Shown here: positions 18,440-26,705 of the stretch, piece by piece
Layout: the number at the start of each line of letters is the position of its first letter
Position numbering within the stretch: the stretch's first letter is position 1
Origin: JAIUNP01 sp020161975
GTDB taxonomy: Bacteria; Pseudomonadota; Alphaproteobacteria; Rhizobiales; Beijerinckiaceae
Length of the DNA: 64,000 nt
NCBI GenBank assembly: GCA_036745275.1
Contig: DAIOGK010000012.1
Span: 1-64,000 of the forward strand
Direction of reading: 5' to 3'
Notes under the pieces: generated by a model
Told to the model about the DNA's origin: nothing
Databases searched by the model: none
The model's input: only the letters and a program-made list of their open reading frames with translations
Position numbers and translations under genes: made by a program

Positions 18440-19837
18440 TCATGCGGCCAGCGCCCCGGAATTGTGTTCGGCGCGGTTTCGTCCGGCCCGCTTTGCACAG
18501 TAGAGGGCTTCGTCGGCGCTCTTGTGCAGGCTTTCGAACGTGCTTTGCGGTGTGCTGATGGCGACGCCGAGACTGACCGTCATCTGGATCACATCCGCTC
18601 CGGCCGGAATTGTCGTGTTTTCGATCGTGGCGCGCAGCCGTTCGGCGATTGCCATCGCGATTTCGGCGCTGGAATCATAGAGCAGAATGGCAAACTCCTC
18701 ACCGCCCATGCGGGCAATGACATCGTGTTCGCCGCGGAGGCTGGATCTTGCGAGATCGGCAAGGGTACGGATGGCAGTATCGCCGGCGGCATGGCCGAAC
18801 GCGTCGTTGATCTTCTTGAAATAATCGATGTCGATGCAGATGATTGCGCATTGCACCCCTGCCTTGCGCGCCCGCAGCAAGCCCGCCATCGCCTGTTCCT
18901 GCATCGAGCGTCGGTTGGCAACGCCGGTCAGCGGGTCGATATGGGCGAGGCGCCACAGCTCCTTCTCGATCTTGGTGCGGCGCTCCACCTCCTCCTCAAG
19001 GCGGTTGCGCTGCTCCTCCAATTTCAGGTTCAGCATTTTTAGTTCGGTGATGTCGGTGTAACTGATCACCAGCCCGTCATTCAGGGGGGTCGAAACGATG
19101 CGATACCAGCGGTTCGTGCCGCCCACGACCTGTTGCCGTTCAAACGTGATGCTCTGCCGGGTCTTGATGACGGCGCGATGCTTGTCCCAGATGCCGGTGT
19201 CGCGAATGTGCGGAAACAGGGTGAGCAGCGTTGTTGCCGTCAGTTCAGCCCGGTCCACCTGGAAAAAATCCGCCATCGGCGCGTTGGCAGCATAAATCGC
19301 GCAATCGGTGATGGTGTCGTCCGGCCCCCGGATCGCCCGCACGGCAATGATGCCGTCGGCTGCGGCATCCAGCACGTCCCGCAACAGGGATTCGCTGTAT
19401 TCACGCGGACGATGGATCGTGACGACCAGTGTCCGGTTTTCGCTATCCCGGAAGGGCAGGTGGAGGCGCCCCCAAAGTGGCACGCGCCCCCCGTCCGGGG
19501 TGCGGTCGATGACATAGACCGGGGCGCCGGTTTCAATGGCCTTGCTGAACCCTCGACGCGCGCGGGCGCCAGCGCGCGGTGGTTCTGCCGCAGTGGTGAG
19601 GCCGCAGTAATCGGTATCGGAAGCCAAACGCAGGGCGGCACCGTAAAAGAGGTAGCGGAATTCGCCAGAATCCTCGTGTTCGACCACGCTCAGATCATCG
19701 CCAAGTGTGCGGATCAAATCGCCCGTGAGGAGGCGGATATGAGGCAGACCCTCGCCGCTGGCTGCTGCCAGATACAGCGTCAGAAATGCCTTGTCCTGTG
19801 GCAAGGAAACCTGTTCGGTGATGTTTCCAATTTCCAC
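18440..19837 (-). CDS. GGDEF-domain diguanylate cyclase with N-terminal PAS-like sensor region
   Basis: Predicted to make cyclic di-GMP. The 465-residue protein has no obvious membrane segment. Residues 1-140 are an unassigned sensor-like region. A PAS-like domain at about 145-270 ends in RIVSTPLNDGLVISYTDITE, followed by a short coiled coil (EEQRNRLEEEVERRTKIEKE). The GGDEF domain (300-455) contains HIDPLTGVANRR and the active-site loop ARMGGEEFAILL. The usual RxxD inhibitory site five residues before GGEEF is not intact (RGEHD, spacing off by one), so product inhibition at that site is doubtful. No EAL domain. Confidence 0.9.
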   Translation of the reverse strand: MEIGNITEQVSLPQDKAFLTLYLAAASGEGLPHIRLLTGDLIRTLGDDLSVVEHEDSGEFRYLFYGAALRLASDTDYCGLTTAAEPPRAGARARRGFSKAIETGAPVYVIDRTPDGGRVPLWGRLHLPFRDSENRTLVVTIHRPREYSESLLRDVLDAAADGIIAVRAIRGPDDTITDCAIYAANAPMADFFQVDRAELTATTLLTLFPHIRDTGIWDKHRAVIKTRQSITFERQQVVGGTNRWYRIVSTPLNDGLVISYTDITELKMLNLKLEEQRNRLEEEVERRTKIEKELWRLAHIDPLTGVANRRSMQEQAMAGLLRARKAGVQCAIICIDIDYFKKINDAFGHAAGDTAIRTLADLARSSLRGEHDVIARMGGEEFAILLYDSSAEIAMAIAERLRATIENTTIPAGADVIQMTVSLGVAISTPQSTFESLHKSADEALYCAKRAGRNRAEHNSGALAA

Positions 19838-20017
19838 GAGTTCCGCCCGCTTTATGCACCTTTAAGTTGTTTTACATTGAACCTGTTTCCAAATCGTTGT
19901 GGTGTGACACTGCAGCGCGGTCGAATCCGGGAACTGTACTCTGTGTTTGGTGGGACGTGGAGCAAAGGCGGCATTGCAATATTGGACAGACCCGATGATC
20001 GTCAGCAGATGCAGCGC

Positions 20018-20046
20018 TTGACGCGGCTCCCGCTTCGGGCCTAGTG
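20018..20046 (+). promoter_or_regulatory. candidate promoter of the ilv leader and operon
   Basis: TTGACG at 20018-20023, a 17-base spacer and CTAGTG at 20041-20046. The -35 box is a good match to alphaproteobacterial housekeeping promoters and the -10 box is moderate. Transcription would begin about 15 bases before the leader ATG. Confidence 0.5.
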
Positions 20047-20067
20047 TGCTGCCGAATGGAGAGAGCT

Positions 20068-20118
20068 ATGGCTTTCACGCTTATCGTACGCTGCGCGCCG
20101 GAGGTGGGACGGGTCTGA
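20068..20118 (+). CDS. putative ilv leader peptide (attenuation)
   Basis: A 16-codon open frame, MAFTLIVRCAPEVGRV, preceded by GAGAGA. It holds consecutive Leu-Ile-Val codons plus two further Val codons, the end-products of the downstream pathway. An intrinsic terminator follows 33 bases later and the acetolactate synthase gene 112 bases after the stop. A CGGGT/ACCCG hairpin covers the stop codon. Together these look like a transcription-attenuation leader, in which stalling at Leu-Ile-Val would favour an alternative fold. The alternative structures are inferred. Confidence 0.6.
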   Translation: MAFTLIVRCAPEVGRV

Positions 20119-20150
20119 CCCGACAATCCCATGCGAAGGCGCGTCATCAC

Positions 20151-20175
20151 AAGGTCCCGAAAGGGGCCTTTTTCT
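20151..20175 (+). terminator. intrinsic terminator (attenuator) before the acetolactate synthase gene
   Basis: Eight-bp stem AAGGTCCC/GGGGCCTT (20151-20158 with 20163-20170; one G-U pair), GAAA tetraloop, then TTTCTTT and a second T-run. It lies between the leader peptide and the first ilv gene, so terminated transcripts would never reach the structural genes. Confidence 0.75.
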
Positions 20176-20230
20176 TTGACCTTTTTACCCGATAGCCGCA
20201 AAGAGCCGGAACGAGTTGCAGGAGACGAGC

Positions 20231-21991
20231 ATGAGCGAGACGATGACAGGCGCGGAAATGATCATCCGCGCGTTGCAGGATCAGGGGGTGGAGCACATCT
20301 TCGGTTATCCCGGCGGTGCGGTTCTGCCGATCTACGATGCGATTTTCCAGCAGGACAAGGTGAAGCACATTCTCGTCCGGCACGAGCAGGGCGCTGTGCA
20401 TGCGGCCGAAGGCTATGCCCGATCCACCGGCAAGGTCGGCTGCGTGCTGGTGACCTCCGGCCCCGGCGCGACCAATGCGGTGACCGGCCTCACCGATGCT
20501 TTGCTCGATTCCATCCCGGTCATCGTCTTCACGGGGCAGGTGCCGACCTATCTCATCGGTTCGGATGCCTTCCAGGAGTGCGACACGGTGGGCATCACGC
20601 GCCACTGCACGAAGCACAATTACCTCGTCAAGCGCATCGAGGACCTGCCGCGTGTGCTGCACGAGGCCTTCTATGTCGCGGCCAACGGGCGCCCCGGCCC
20701 GGTGGTGATCGACGTGCCGAAGGATGTTCAGTTCGCCAAGGGAAAATACTCGCGCCCGACCAATGCCGAGCACAAGACCTACCATCCCAAGGTCGATGGC
20801 GATCTTGCGCAGATCGAGCGCGCGGTTGACCTGATGATGAAGGCCAAGCGCCCGATCTTCTATACCGGTGGCGGCGTGATCAATGCCGGGCCGGCGGCCT
20901 CCGCAGCCTTGCGTGAACTCGTGCGCATGACCGGCTTTCCCATCACCTCGACGCTGATGGGCCTCGGTGCCTATCCAGCCTCCGATCCGCAGTGGCTCGG
21001 GATGCTGGGGATGCACGGCACCTATGAAGCGAACATGGCGATGCATGATTGCGATGTCATGATCAACATCGGTGCCCGCTTTGATGACCGCATCACCGGG
21101 CGTATCGACGCGTTCTCGCCGAAATCGAAGAAGATACATGTCGATATCGACCCCTCGTCGATCAACAAGATCGTGAAGGTCGATCTGCCGATCATCGGTG
21201 ATGCGGGCCGTGTGCTCAGCGAGATGGTGCGCCTGTGGAAGGAGAAGAAGCCGAAGGCCGATGCCGAGGCGAGCAAGGCCTGGTGGGGGCAGATTTCCGC
21301 CTGGCGCGCGCGCAACAGCCTCGCCTACAAGTGCTCCGAGACCGAGATCAAGCCGCAATACGCTATCGAGCGGCTGTATGCGCTGACCAAGGGCAAGAAT
21401 GCCTATTTCACGACAGAAGTGGGCCAGCACCAGATGTGGGCGGCGCAGTTTCTGCATTTCGAGGAGCCGAACCGCTGGATGACCTCGGGCGGGCTCGGCA
21501 CGATGGGCTATGGCCTGCCGGCGGCGGTCGGCGTGCAGCAGGCCCATCCTGATGCGCTGGTTGTCTGTGTCGCGGGCGAAGCCTCGGTGCTGATGAACAT
21601 GCAGGAGATGTCCACGGCGGCGCAGTACAAGCTGCCGATCAAGGTCTTCATCCTCAACAACGAGTATATGGGCATGGTGCGCCAGTGGCAGGAACTGCTG
21701 CATGGCGGGCGCTATTCCAACTCCTATTCCGAGGCGCTGCCCGATTTCGTGAAGCTGGCGGAAGCCTATCACGCCAAGGGCATCCGCTGTTCGGACCCGA
21801 AGGAGCTCGACGCGAAGATCCAGGAGATGATCGACTACGACGGGCCGGTGATCTTCGATTGCCTCGTGACCAAGGAAGAGAACTGCTTCCCGATGATCCC
21901 CTCGGGCAAGGCGCATAACGAGATGATCCTGCCGGATTTCTCCGGCGATACCGGCGAGATCATCGACGCCAAGGGCAAGCAGCTCGTTTAA
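20231..21991 (+). CDS. ilvB: acetolactate synthase large subunit
   Basis: Thiamine-diphosphate enzyme making 2-acetolactate or 2-aceto-2-hydroxybutyrate, the first common step of Val/Leu/Ile synthesis. The 586-residue protein shows IFGYPGGAVLPIYD, the catalytic glutamate in HEQGAVHAAEGYARSTGK, the FAD-proximal GARFDDRITG, and the ThDP-binding region from GLGTMGYGLPAAVG through NNEYMGMVRQWQ (biosynthetic ilvI/ilvB type). ATG 20231 has GGAG upstream; an earlier in-frame TTG at 20216 is less likely. The regulatory subunit gene follows 12 bases later. Confidence 0.96.
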   Translation: MSETMTGAEMIIRALQDQGVEHIFGYPGGAVLPIYDAIFQQDKVKHILVRHEQGAVHAAEGYARSTGKVGCVLVTSGPGATNAVTGLTDALLDSIPVIVFTGQVPTYLIGSDAFQECDTVGITRHCTKHNYLVKRIEDLPRVLHEAFYVAANGRPGPVVIDVPKDVQFAKGKYSRPTNAEHKTYHPKVDGDLAQIERAVDLMMKAKRPIFYTGGGVINAGPAASAALRELVRMTGFPITSTLMGLGAYPASDPQWLGMLGMHGTYEANMAMHDCDVMINIGARFDDRITGRIDAFSPKSKKIHVDIDPSSINKIVKVDLPIIGDAGRVLSEMVRLWKEKKPKADAEASKAWWGQISAWRARNSLAYKCSETEIKPQYAIERLYALTKGKNAYFTTEVGQHQMWAAQFLHFEEPNRWMTSGGLGTMGYGLPAAVGVQQAHPDALVVCVAGEASVLMNMQEMSTAAQYKLPIKVFILNNEYMGMVRQWQELLHGGRYSNSYSEALPDFVKLAEAYHAKGIRCSDPKELDAKIQEMIDYDGPVIFDCLVTKEENCFPMIPSGKAHNEMILPDFSGDTGEIIDAKGKQLV

Positions 21992-22003
21992 GGACCCATA
22001 CCC

Positions 22004-22549
22004 ATGCTTTCTCCCTATTCCGATCCCACCTTCCGCCAGACCAACGAGCGCCGCACGCTGGCCATCGTCGTGGACAACGAGCCGGGTGTGCTGGCGCGCA
22101 TCGCCGGCATGTTCTCGGGCCGCGGCTACAACATCGAAAGCCTCACCGTCTCCGAGACTGAACATGAGAAACACGTTTCGCGCATCACGGTGGTGACGCG
22201 CGGAACGGCGCAGATCATCGACCAGATCAAGGCCCAGTTGAACCGGCTGGTGCCGGTACATCGCGTCGTCGATCTCACCTTGTCCGGTGCCAATATCGAG
22301 CGGGAACTTGCGCTGGTGAAGGTGCGGCAGGATGGGCCGGATCGTTCCGAGCATCGGATGGAGGCGCTGCGCCTCGCCACCGCTTTCGGCGCCAAGCCGA
22401 TCGACGCGACGCTGAACAGCTTCATCTTTGAAATCGCCGGCGCCGCCGACGATGTGGACCGCTTTATCGCGCTGATGGCGAATATCGGTCTGGTCGAGGT
22501 GGCACGGACGGGGGCCGCAGCAATCAGCCGTGGCGCCGACGGATTGTAA
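22004..22549 (+). CDS. ilvH: acetolactate synthase small (regulatory) subunit
   Basis: Regulatory partner of the large subunit that carries valine feedback sensitivity. The 181-residue protein begins with the ACT domain (TLAIVVDNEPGVLARIAGMF; GRGYNIESLTVSETE) and has the second domain with ELALVKVR and a C-terminal FEIAGAADDVDRFIALM. It is in one operon with the large subunit. The symbol ilvN is used for the same protein in some genomes. Confidence 0.95.
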   Translation: MLSPYSDPTFRQTNERRTLAIVVDNEPGVLARIAGMFSGRGYNIESLTVSETEHEKHVSRITVVTRGTAQIIDQIKAQLNRLVPVHRVVDLTLSGANIERELALVKVRQDGPDRSEHRMEALRLATAFGAKPIDATLNSFIFEIAGAADDVDRFIALMANIGLVEVARTGAAAISRGADGL

Positions 22550-22617
22550 TCGAGGTTGCATTTCCGCATTTCGGGGGGCGGCGCGGTGCCAGCCCCCCTT
22601 TTTTCTGGTATCTCGTG

Positions 22618-23235
22618 ATGTTCGATGCCGTTCCGGCGGTTTTGCTCCCGCTCACCCTTTTTTCGTTCGTCTCCTCATTCACGCCGGGGCCGAACAACAT
22701 GATGCTGCTCGCGTCCGGCGTGAATTTCGGCTGGCAGCGCACTGTGCCGCATCTCTCCGGCGTCTGCCTCGGCTTCACCTTCATGGTGTTGCTCATCGGG
22801 CTGGGGCTTGGGCGTGTGTTCGTGATCGTGCCCGTGCTCTACACCGTGTTGAAAGTGCTGGGTGCCGCCTATCTCCTGTGGCTCGCCTGGAAGATTGCGC
22901 GGTCCGGTCCGATGGGGGAGGGTGAAAAGGCAACAGGGAAGCCGATGACCTTCCTGCAAGCCTGTGCCTTCCAGTGGGTGAACCCGAAAGCCTGGATGAT
23001 GGCGGTGACGGCTATCGCCGCTTATCCCATGGCGGACAGTGTTTTTTTTAACGCGCTGGCGGTGGCGTTGGTGTTCGGCATCGTCAATTTGCCTTGTGTG
23101 TCTGCCTGGGTGCTGTTCGGTGTCGGACTGCGCCGCATGCTGAGTGACCCTTACAAGGTGAAGGTCTTCAACTGGGTGATGGCAGGGCTGCTTGTCGCCT
23201 CGCTCTGGCCGGTGTTCGCGGAGGTGGTGCGGTGA
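22618..23235 (+). CDS. LysE family translocator
   Basis: Six-helix inner-membrane exporter of the LysE/RhtB superfamily, which exports amino acids or related small molecules. The 205-residue protein has the family opening PLTLFSFVSSFTPGPNNMML with the conserved TPGPN, hydrophobic segments across the whole length, and WVNPKAWMMAV in the middle. A GTG directly before ATG 22618 is an equally possible start. Its position just after ilvB-ilvH would suit branched-chain amino acid export, but that is inference. Confidence 0.88.
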   Translation: MFDAVPAVLLPLTLFSFVSSFTPGPNNMMLLASGVNFGWQRTVPHLSGVCLGFTFMVLLIGLGLGRVFVIVPVLYTVLKVLGAAYLLWLAWKIARSGPMGEGEKATGKPMTFLQACAFQWVNPKAWMMAVTAIAAYPMADSVFFNALAVALVFGIVNLPCVSAWVLFGVGLRRMLSDPYKVKVFNWVMAGLLVASLWPVFAEVVR

Positions 23236-23708
23236 GCTGGATCTTGCGGCTGATGGGCCTGTTTTATGCCGCGACCGGCTTTGTCTATGTCCGCACCTAC
23301 GCGGTCAATGCCGTCGCAGACCGGCTGTTGGAAGCGCTGGATGGCCTGCCTGCGCCGAAGGAGCGGATCAAGCGCCTCTGGCTCACGCTTGGTGCGGCGC
23401 TGACCGTGGGCAGCGGGCTGGCGCTGCTGACGCTGAGCGGCTGGATTCTGCCGTTCATGGTCGCCAATGCCGTGGTGCAGGGCGGCTGGCTGCTTTACGC
23501 GCGCATCGCTTTCCCGCCCGAGGATGAGGAGGATCGCGCCGGGCGTCGGCAGACGACCAATGCCTTCCTTGTCTGGTGCGTCGCGACGGCCATTGCGCTC
23601 TTTATCGTGACCGGCAATCGCCAAATCATCGAGAGCGGGATGATCCAGACCTTGCTGCCGCCGGTGGGATCGGTGGCCCTGTTCGGCTGGCTGATGGTGC
23701 AGAAATGA
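23232..23708 (+). CDS. unrecognised small membrane protein
   Basis: A 158-residue protein with about four hydrophobic segments (residues 3-20, 50-66, 70-88, 108-126 and a weak one at the C-terminus). I do not recognise a family. Its GTG start overlaps the LysE-family stop (GTGA), and its own stop overlaps the next ATG, so all three genes are translationally coupled. Confidence 0.7.
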   Translation: MSWILRLMGLFYAATGFVYVRTYAVNAVADRLLEALDGLPAPKERIKRLWLTLGAALTVGSGLALLTLSGWILPFMVANAVVQGGWLLYARIAFPPEDEEDRAGRRQTTNAFLVWCVATAIALFIVTGNRQIIESGMIQTLLPPVGSVALFGWLMVQK

Positions 23709-24133
23709 TGGAGCCCCGCGTTTCCCTCATCACACTTGGCGTGGCGGATCTTGCCGTCAGCCGCCGCTTCTATGAAGCGCTGGGTTTTGTTGCCTCGACG
23801 GCCAGTCAGGGCGATGTCGTGTTCTTTCAGGCCGGCAGCATGGCGCTGGCGCTTTATCCGCGCGCGGCATTGGCAGAGGATGCAACTGTGTCGGACAGCC
23901 CTGCGGGGTTTTCCGGCATCACGCTGGCGCATAACCTGCGATCCGAAGCCGAAGTGGACGCCCTGATGGCCCATGCTGCGTCCTGCGGCGCGCGTTTGGT
24001 CAAACCCCCGCAGAACGTTTTCTGGGGCGGATATTCGGGCTATTTCTCCGACCCGGACGGACATCTCTGGGAGATTGCCCATAATCCGTTTTTTCCGCTC
24101 GACGATGCGGGAAACCTGCATCTGCCGGCGTAG
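23705..24133 (+). CDS. VOC (glyoxalase/bleomycin-resistance fold) family protein
   Basis: A 142-residue protein of the vicinal-oxygen-chelate fold with two beta-alpha-beta-beta-beta modules: SLITLGVADLAVSRRFYEALGF at the start, and GGYSGYFSDPDGHLWEIAHNP near the C-terminus with the usual metal-site glutamate. The substrate is unknown. It starts at the first ATG of ATGATG, overlapping the previous stop. Confidence 0.85.
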   Translation: MMEPRVSLITLGVADLAVSRRFYEALGFVASTASQGDVVFFQAGSMALALYPRAALAEDATVSDSPAGFSGITLAHNLRSEAEVDALMAHAASCGARLVKPPQNVFWGGYSGYFSDPDGHLWEIAHNPFFPLDDAGNLHLPA

Positions 24134-24247
24134 AGTTCGCCCGAAATCCCGCAAGCCTTTGCTCTTAAGGCTTGACGGGGCGCGGACTTAGGCCTTTAAG
24201 CGCGGGCAAAAGCAATCATCGACACCGATCTCCAAGGAGTGCCTCCC

Positions 24248-25267
24248 ATGCGCGTTTATTACGACCGCGACGCCGATCTCAATCTGATCAAGGGCAAGAA
24301 GGTTTGCATCGTCGGCTATGGTTCGCAGGGCCGTGCCCATGCGCTGAACCTCAAGGATTCGGGCGCCAAGAACATCGTGATTGCGCTGAAGCCGGGTTCG
24401 GCCACCGCCAAGAAGGTGGAAGCGGACGGGCTCAAGGTCATGTCGGTGGCCGAAGCCGCCAAGTGGGCCGACGTGATGATGATGGCGACGCCGGACGAAC
24501 TCCAGGCTGATATCTGGCGCGACGAGATTGCCCCGAACATCCGTGATGGCGCGGCGATTGCCTTCGCCCATGGCCTCAACGTCCATTTCGGCCTCATTGA
24601 GCCGAAGAAGACCATCGACGTCATCATGATCGCCCCGAAGGGCCCGGGCCATACCGTTCGCTCCGAGTATCAGCGCGGTGGTGGCGTGCCCTGCCTGATC
24701 GCCATCAACCATGACGCCTCGGGCAATGCCCATGACATCGCGCTCTCCTACGCCTGCGGCGTCGGCGGCGGTCGTTCGGGCGTCATCGAGACGAACTTCA
24801 AGGAAGAGTGCGAGACGGACCTCTTCGGCGAGCAGGTCGTGCTCTGCGGCGGCCTCGTCGAACTCATCCGTGCCGGCTACGAGACGCTGGTCGAGGCCGG
24901 CTATGCGCCGGAAATGGCCTATTTCGAGTGTCTCCATGAAGTGAAGCTGATCGTGGACCTGATCTACGAAGGCGGTATCGCCAACATGAACTACTCGATC
25001 TCGAATACGGCCGAGTGGGGCGAATACGTCACCGGCCCGCGCATCATCACCGCCGAGACCAAGGAAGAGATGAAGCGCGTCCTGAAAGACATCCAGACCG
25101 GCAAGTTCACCTCGGAGTGGATGCAGGAATGGAAGTCCGGCGCCGCCCGTTTCAAGGGCATCCGTCGCCTCAACGATTCCCATAACATCGAGGAAGTCGG
25201 TGCCAAGCTGCGCGGCATGATGCCGTGGATCGCCAAGAACAAGCTGGTCGACAAGGACCGCAACTAA
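24248..25267 (+). CDS. ilvC: ketol-acid reductoisomerase (NADP+), class I
   Basis: Second enzyme of Val/Leu/Ile synthesis: Mg-dependent isomerisation plus NADPH reduction of acetolactate products. The 339-residue short-chain form begins MRVYYDRDADL, then the NADPH-binding VCIVGYGSQGRAHALNL, AFAHGLNVHFG, APKGPGHTVR and the metal-binding acidic motif in KEECETDLFGEQVVLCGG. ATG 24248 has AAGGAG eight bases upstream; an in-frame GTG nine bases earlier overlaps that site and is unlikely. It has its own upstream region, separate from ilvB-ilvH. Confidence 0.97.
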   Translation: MRVYYDRDADLNLIKGKKVCIVGYGSQGRAHALNLKDSGAKNIVIALKPGSATAKKVEADGLKVMSVAEAAKWADVMMMATPDELQADIWRDEIAPNIRDGAAIAFAHGLNVHFGLIEPKKTIDVIMIAPKGPGHTVRSEYQRGGGVPCLIAINHDASGNAHDIALSYACGVGGGRSGVIETNFKEECETDLFGEQVVLCGGLVELIRAGYETLVEAGYAPEMAYFECLHEVKLIVDLIYEGGIANMNYSISNTAEWGEYVTGPRIITAETKEEMKRVLKDIQTGKFTSEWMQEWKSGAARFKGIRRLNDSHNIEEVGAKLRGMMPWIAKNKLVDKDRN

Positions 25268-25373
25268 GCCTTGGTTCCTTTCGGACTGGACGGATCGGGC
25301 GGGCCCGATCCGTCCGGGATCGTAAACGGGAAAGTGATAATCGACGACCTCTCTGCCACAAGCGGAGAGTGGC

Positions 25374-25398
25374 GCCCCGCCAAAAGCGGGGCTTTTTT
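25374..25398 (+). terminator. intrinsic terminator after ilvC
   Basis: Seven-bp stem GCCCCGC/GCGGGGC with CAAAA loop followed by six T residues. A 13-bp perfect hairpin without a T-run also lies at 25288-25315 (GGACGGATCGGGC pairing with its complement), just after the ilvC stop. Confidence 0.85.
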
Positions 25399-25447
25399 GT
25401 CGGACGCAGGCGTGACATGAGTAGCGCACGCAAACGCCGAGGCTCCA

Positions 25448-26581
25448 TTGACCCACCTCTTCTATCTCGACATGCCGGTTGTTTCCGAATTCACGGACCT
25501 GATCGGCGGTGGACGCTATCAGCCGTTGCCGGATGACTGGGTGATCGGCATCACCGATGTCGTTTCCTCCACCGAGGCCATTGCGCAGGGGCGCTACAAG
25601 ACCGTTAACATGGCGGGGGCGGCGGCCGTGGTGGCGCTGATGAACGCGCTCGAGACGATGACCATTCCGTTCGTTTTCGGCGGTGACGGTGCGAGCTTTG
25701 CCCTTCATGCCGATCATGTGCCGCTGGCGCGCGAGGCGCTGGCCCGCACTGCGGCATTTGTGCGCGATGAGTTCGGCCTCGCCCTCAGGGCGGCGCTGGT
25801 GCCGATGCCAGACATCCGCGCGGCCGGCAGAGATGTGCAGGTGGCGCGCTTCGGGCCATCCGCCCATGTCTCCTATGCGATGTTTCGCGGTGGCGGGCTG
25901 AACTGGGCGACGGAGGCGATGAAGGCCGGGCAATTTGCCGTGAAGGCTGCGGGGCCGGGGTTCCGGCCCGATCTTGACGGGCTCTCCTGCCGGTTCGATC
26001 CCGGTAAGGCGCATCGCGGGGTGATGCTCTCGGTCATCCTCTTGCCGGTGGATGCGGAATCGGCGGCGTTCGACCGGCTGGCGCAGGATATCTATGCCAT
26101 GGCGGCGACGGAGGCGGGCCGGCCCTTCGCCGAACCCGGTGATCTTTTGGTGCAATGGCCGGGCGATGGGTTCGATCTTGATGTCAGCAACAGCCAGGTT
26201 CAGGGCTATCCGCGCTGGCTGATCCGGCTTGAACGCCTGCTGTTCACCCGGTTTGCGTCCTTCCTGATGAACGGGGACCGGAAGATCGGGCGATTTGATG
26301 CCAAGCGCTACAAAGACCAGGTGATCGTCAATGCCGATTACAAGAAATTCGACGATGGCTTGAGGATGACCATCGATTGCACACCCGCCTTCGCCGATGT
26401 GCTGGAGGCGCGGCTCCGGGATGCGCAGGCGGCGGGAATCGCCCGCTATGGCTTGCATCGTCAGGCGGCGGCGATCATGACCTGCTTCGTTCCGAGCGCT
26501 GCCGATGCCAATCATATCCACTTTGTCGATGGCGCCGATGGCGGATATGCGGCAGCCGCGCAGGCGTTGAAAAGCAAATAG
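25448..26581 (+). CDS. DUF3095 family protein, nucleotidyl-cyclase-like fold
   Basis: A 377-residue cytoplasmic protein matching DUF3095. The N-terminal half carries GITDVVSSTEAIAQGRYKTV and PFVFGGDGASFALH, which resemble the metal-binding and GDG elements of class III nucleotidyl cyclases. The C-terminal half has its own repeat-like core (GDLLVQWPGDGFDLDVSNSQ; YADYKKFDDGLRMT-like region). Enzymatic activity has not, to my knowledge, been assigned. The start appears to be a TTG with GAGG upstream; ATG 25472 is an alternative. Confidence 0.75.
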   Translation: MTHLFYLDMPVVSEFTDLIGGGRYQPLPDDWVIGITDVVSSTEAIAQGRYKTVNMAGAAAVVALMNALETMTIPFVFGGDGASFALHADHVPLAREALARTAAFVRDEFGLALRAALVPMPDIRAAGRDVQVARFGPSAHVSYAMFRGGGLNWATEAMKAGQFAVKAAGPGFRPDLDGLSCRFDPGKAHRGVMLSVILLPVDAESAAFDRLAQDIYAMAATEAGRPFAEPGDLLVQWPGDGFDLDVSNSQVQGYPRWLIRLERLLFTRFASFLMNGDRKIGRFDAKRYKDQVIVNADYKKFDDGLRMTIDCTPAFADVLEARLRDAQAAGIARYGLHRQAAAIMTCFVPSAADANHIHFVDGADGGYAAAAQALKSK

Positions 26582-26705
26582 GTTATTGTTTCTATTAGGT
26601 TTTATTTTTCCAGCCAGTGTCTTTGTCGCCTGACAATGCCCGAAGCCTTCCCAAGGCGGGTCCTGCCGTGCCAATCTCCGGCAATGCATCAGAGGGGAGG
26701 GACCG

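Noticed and set aside
20147..22561. 804-codon open frame on the minus strand opposite ilvB-ilvH
   Set aside because: Composition and lack of motifs mark it as a reverse-frame artefact of the acetolactate synthase genes.
24150..24175. CAAGCCTT/AAGGCTTG hairpin before ilvC as an attenuator
   Set aside because: No T-run and no leader peptide; it may only end the VOC-gene transcript.
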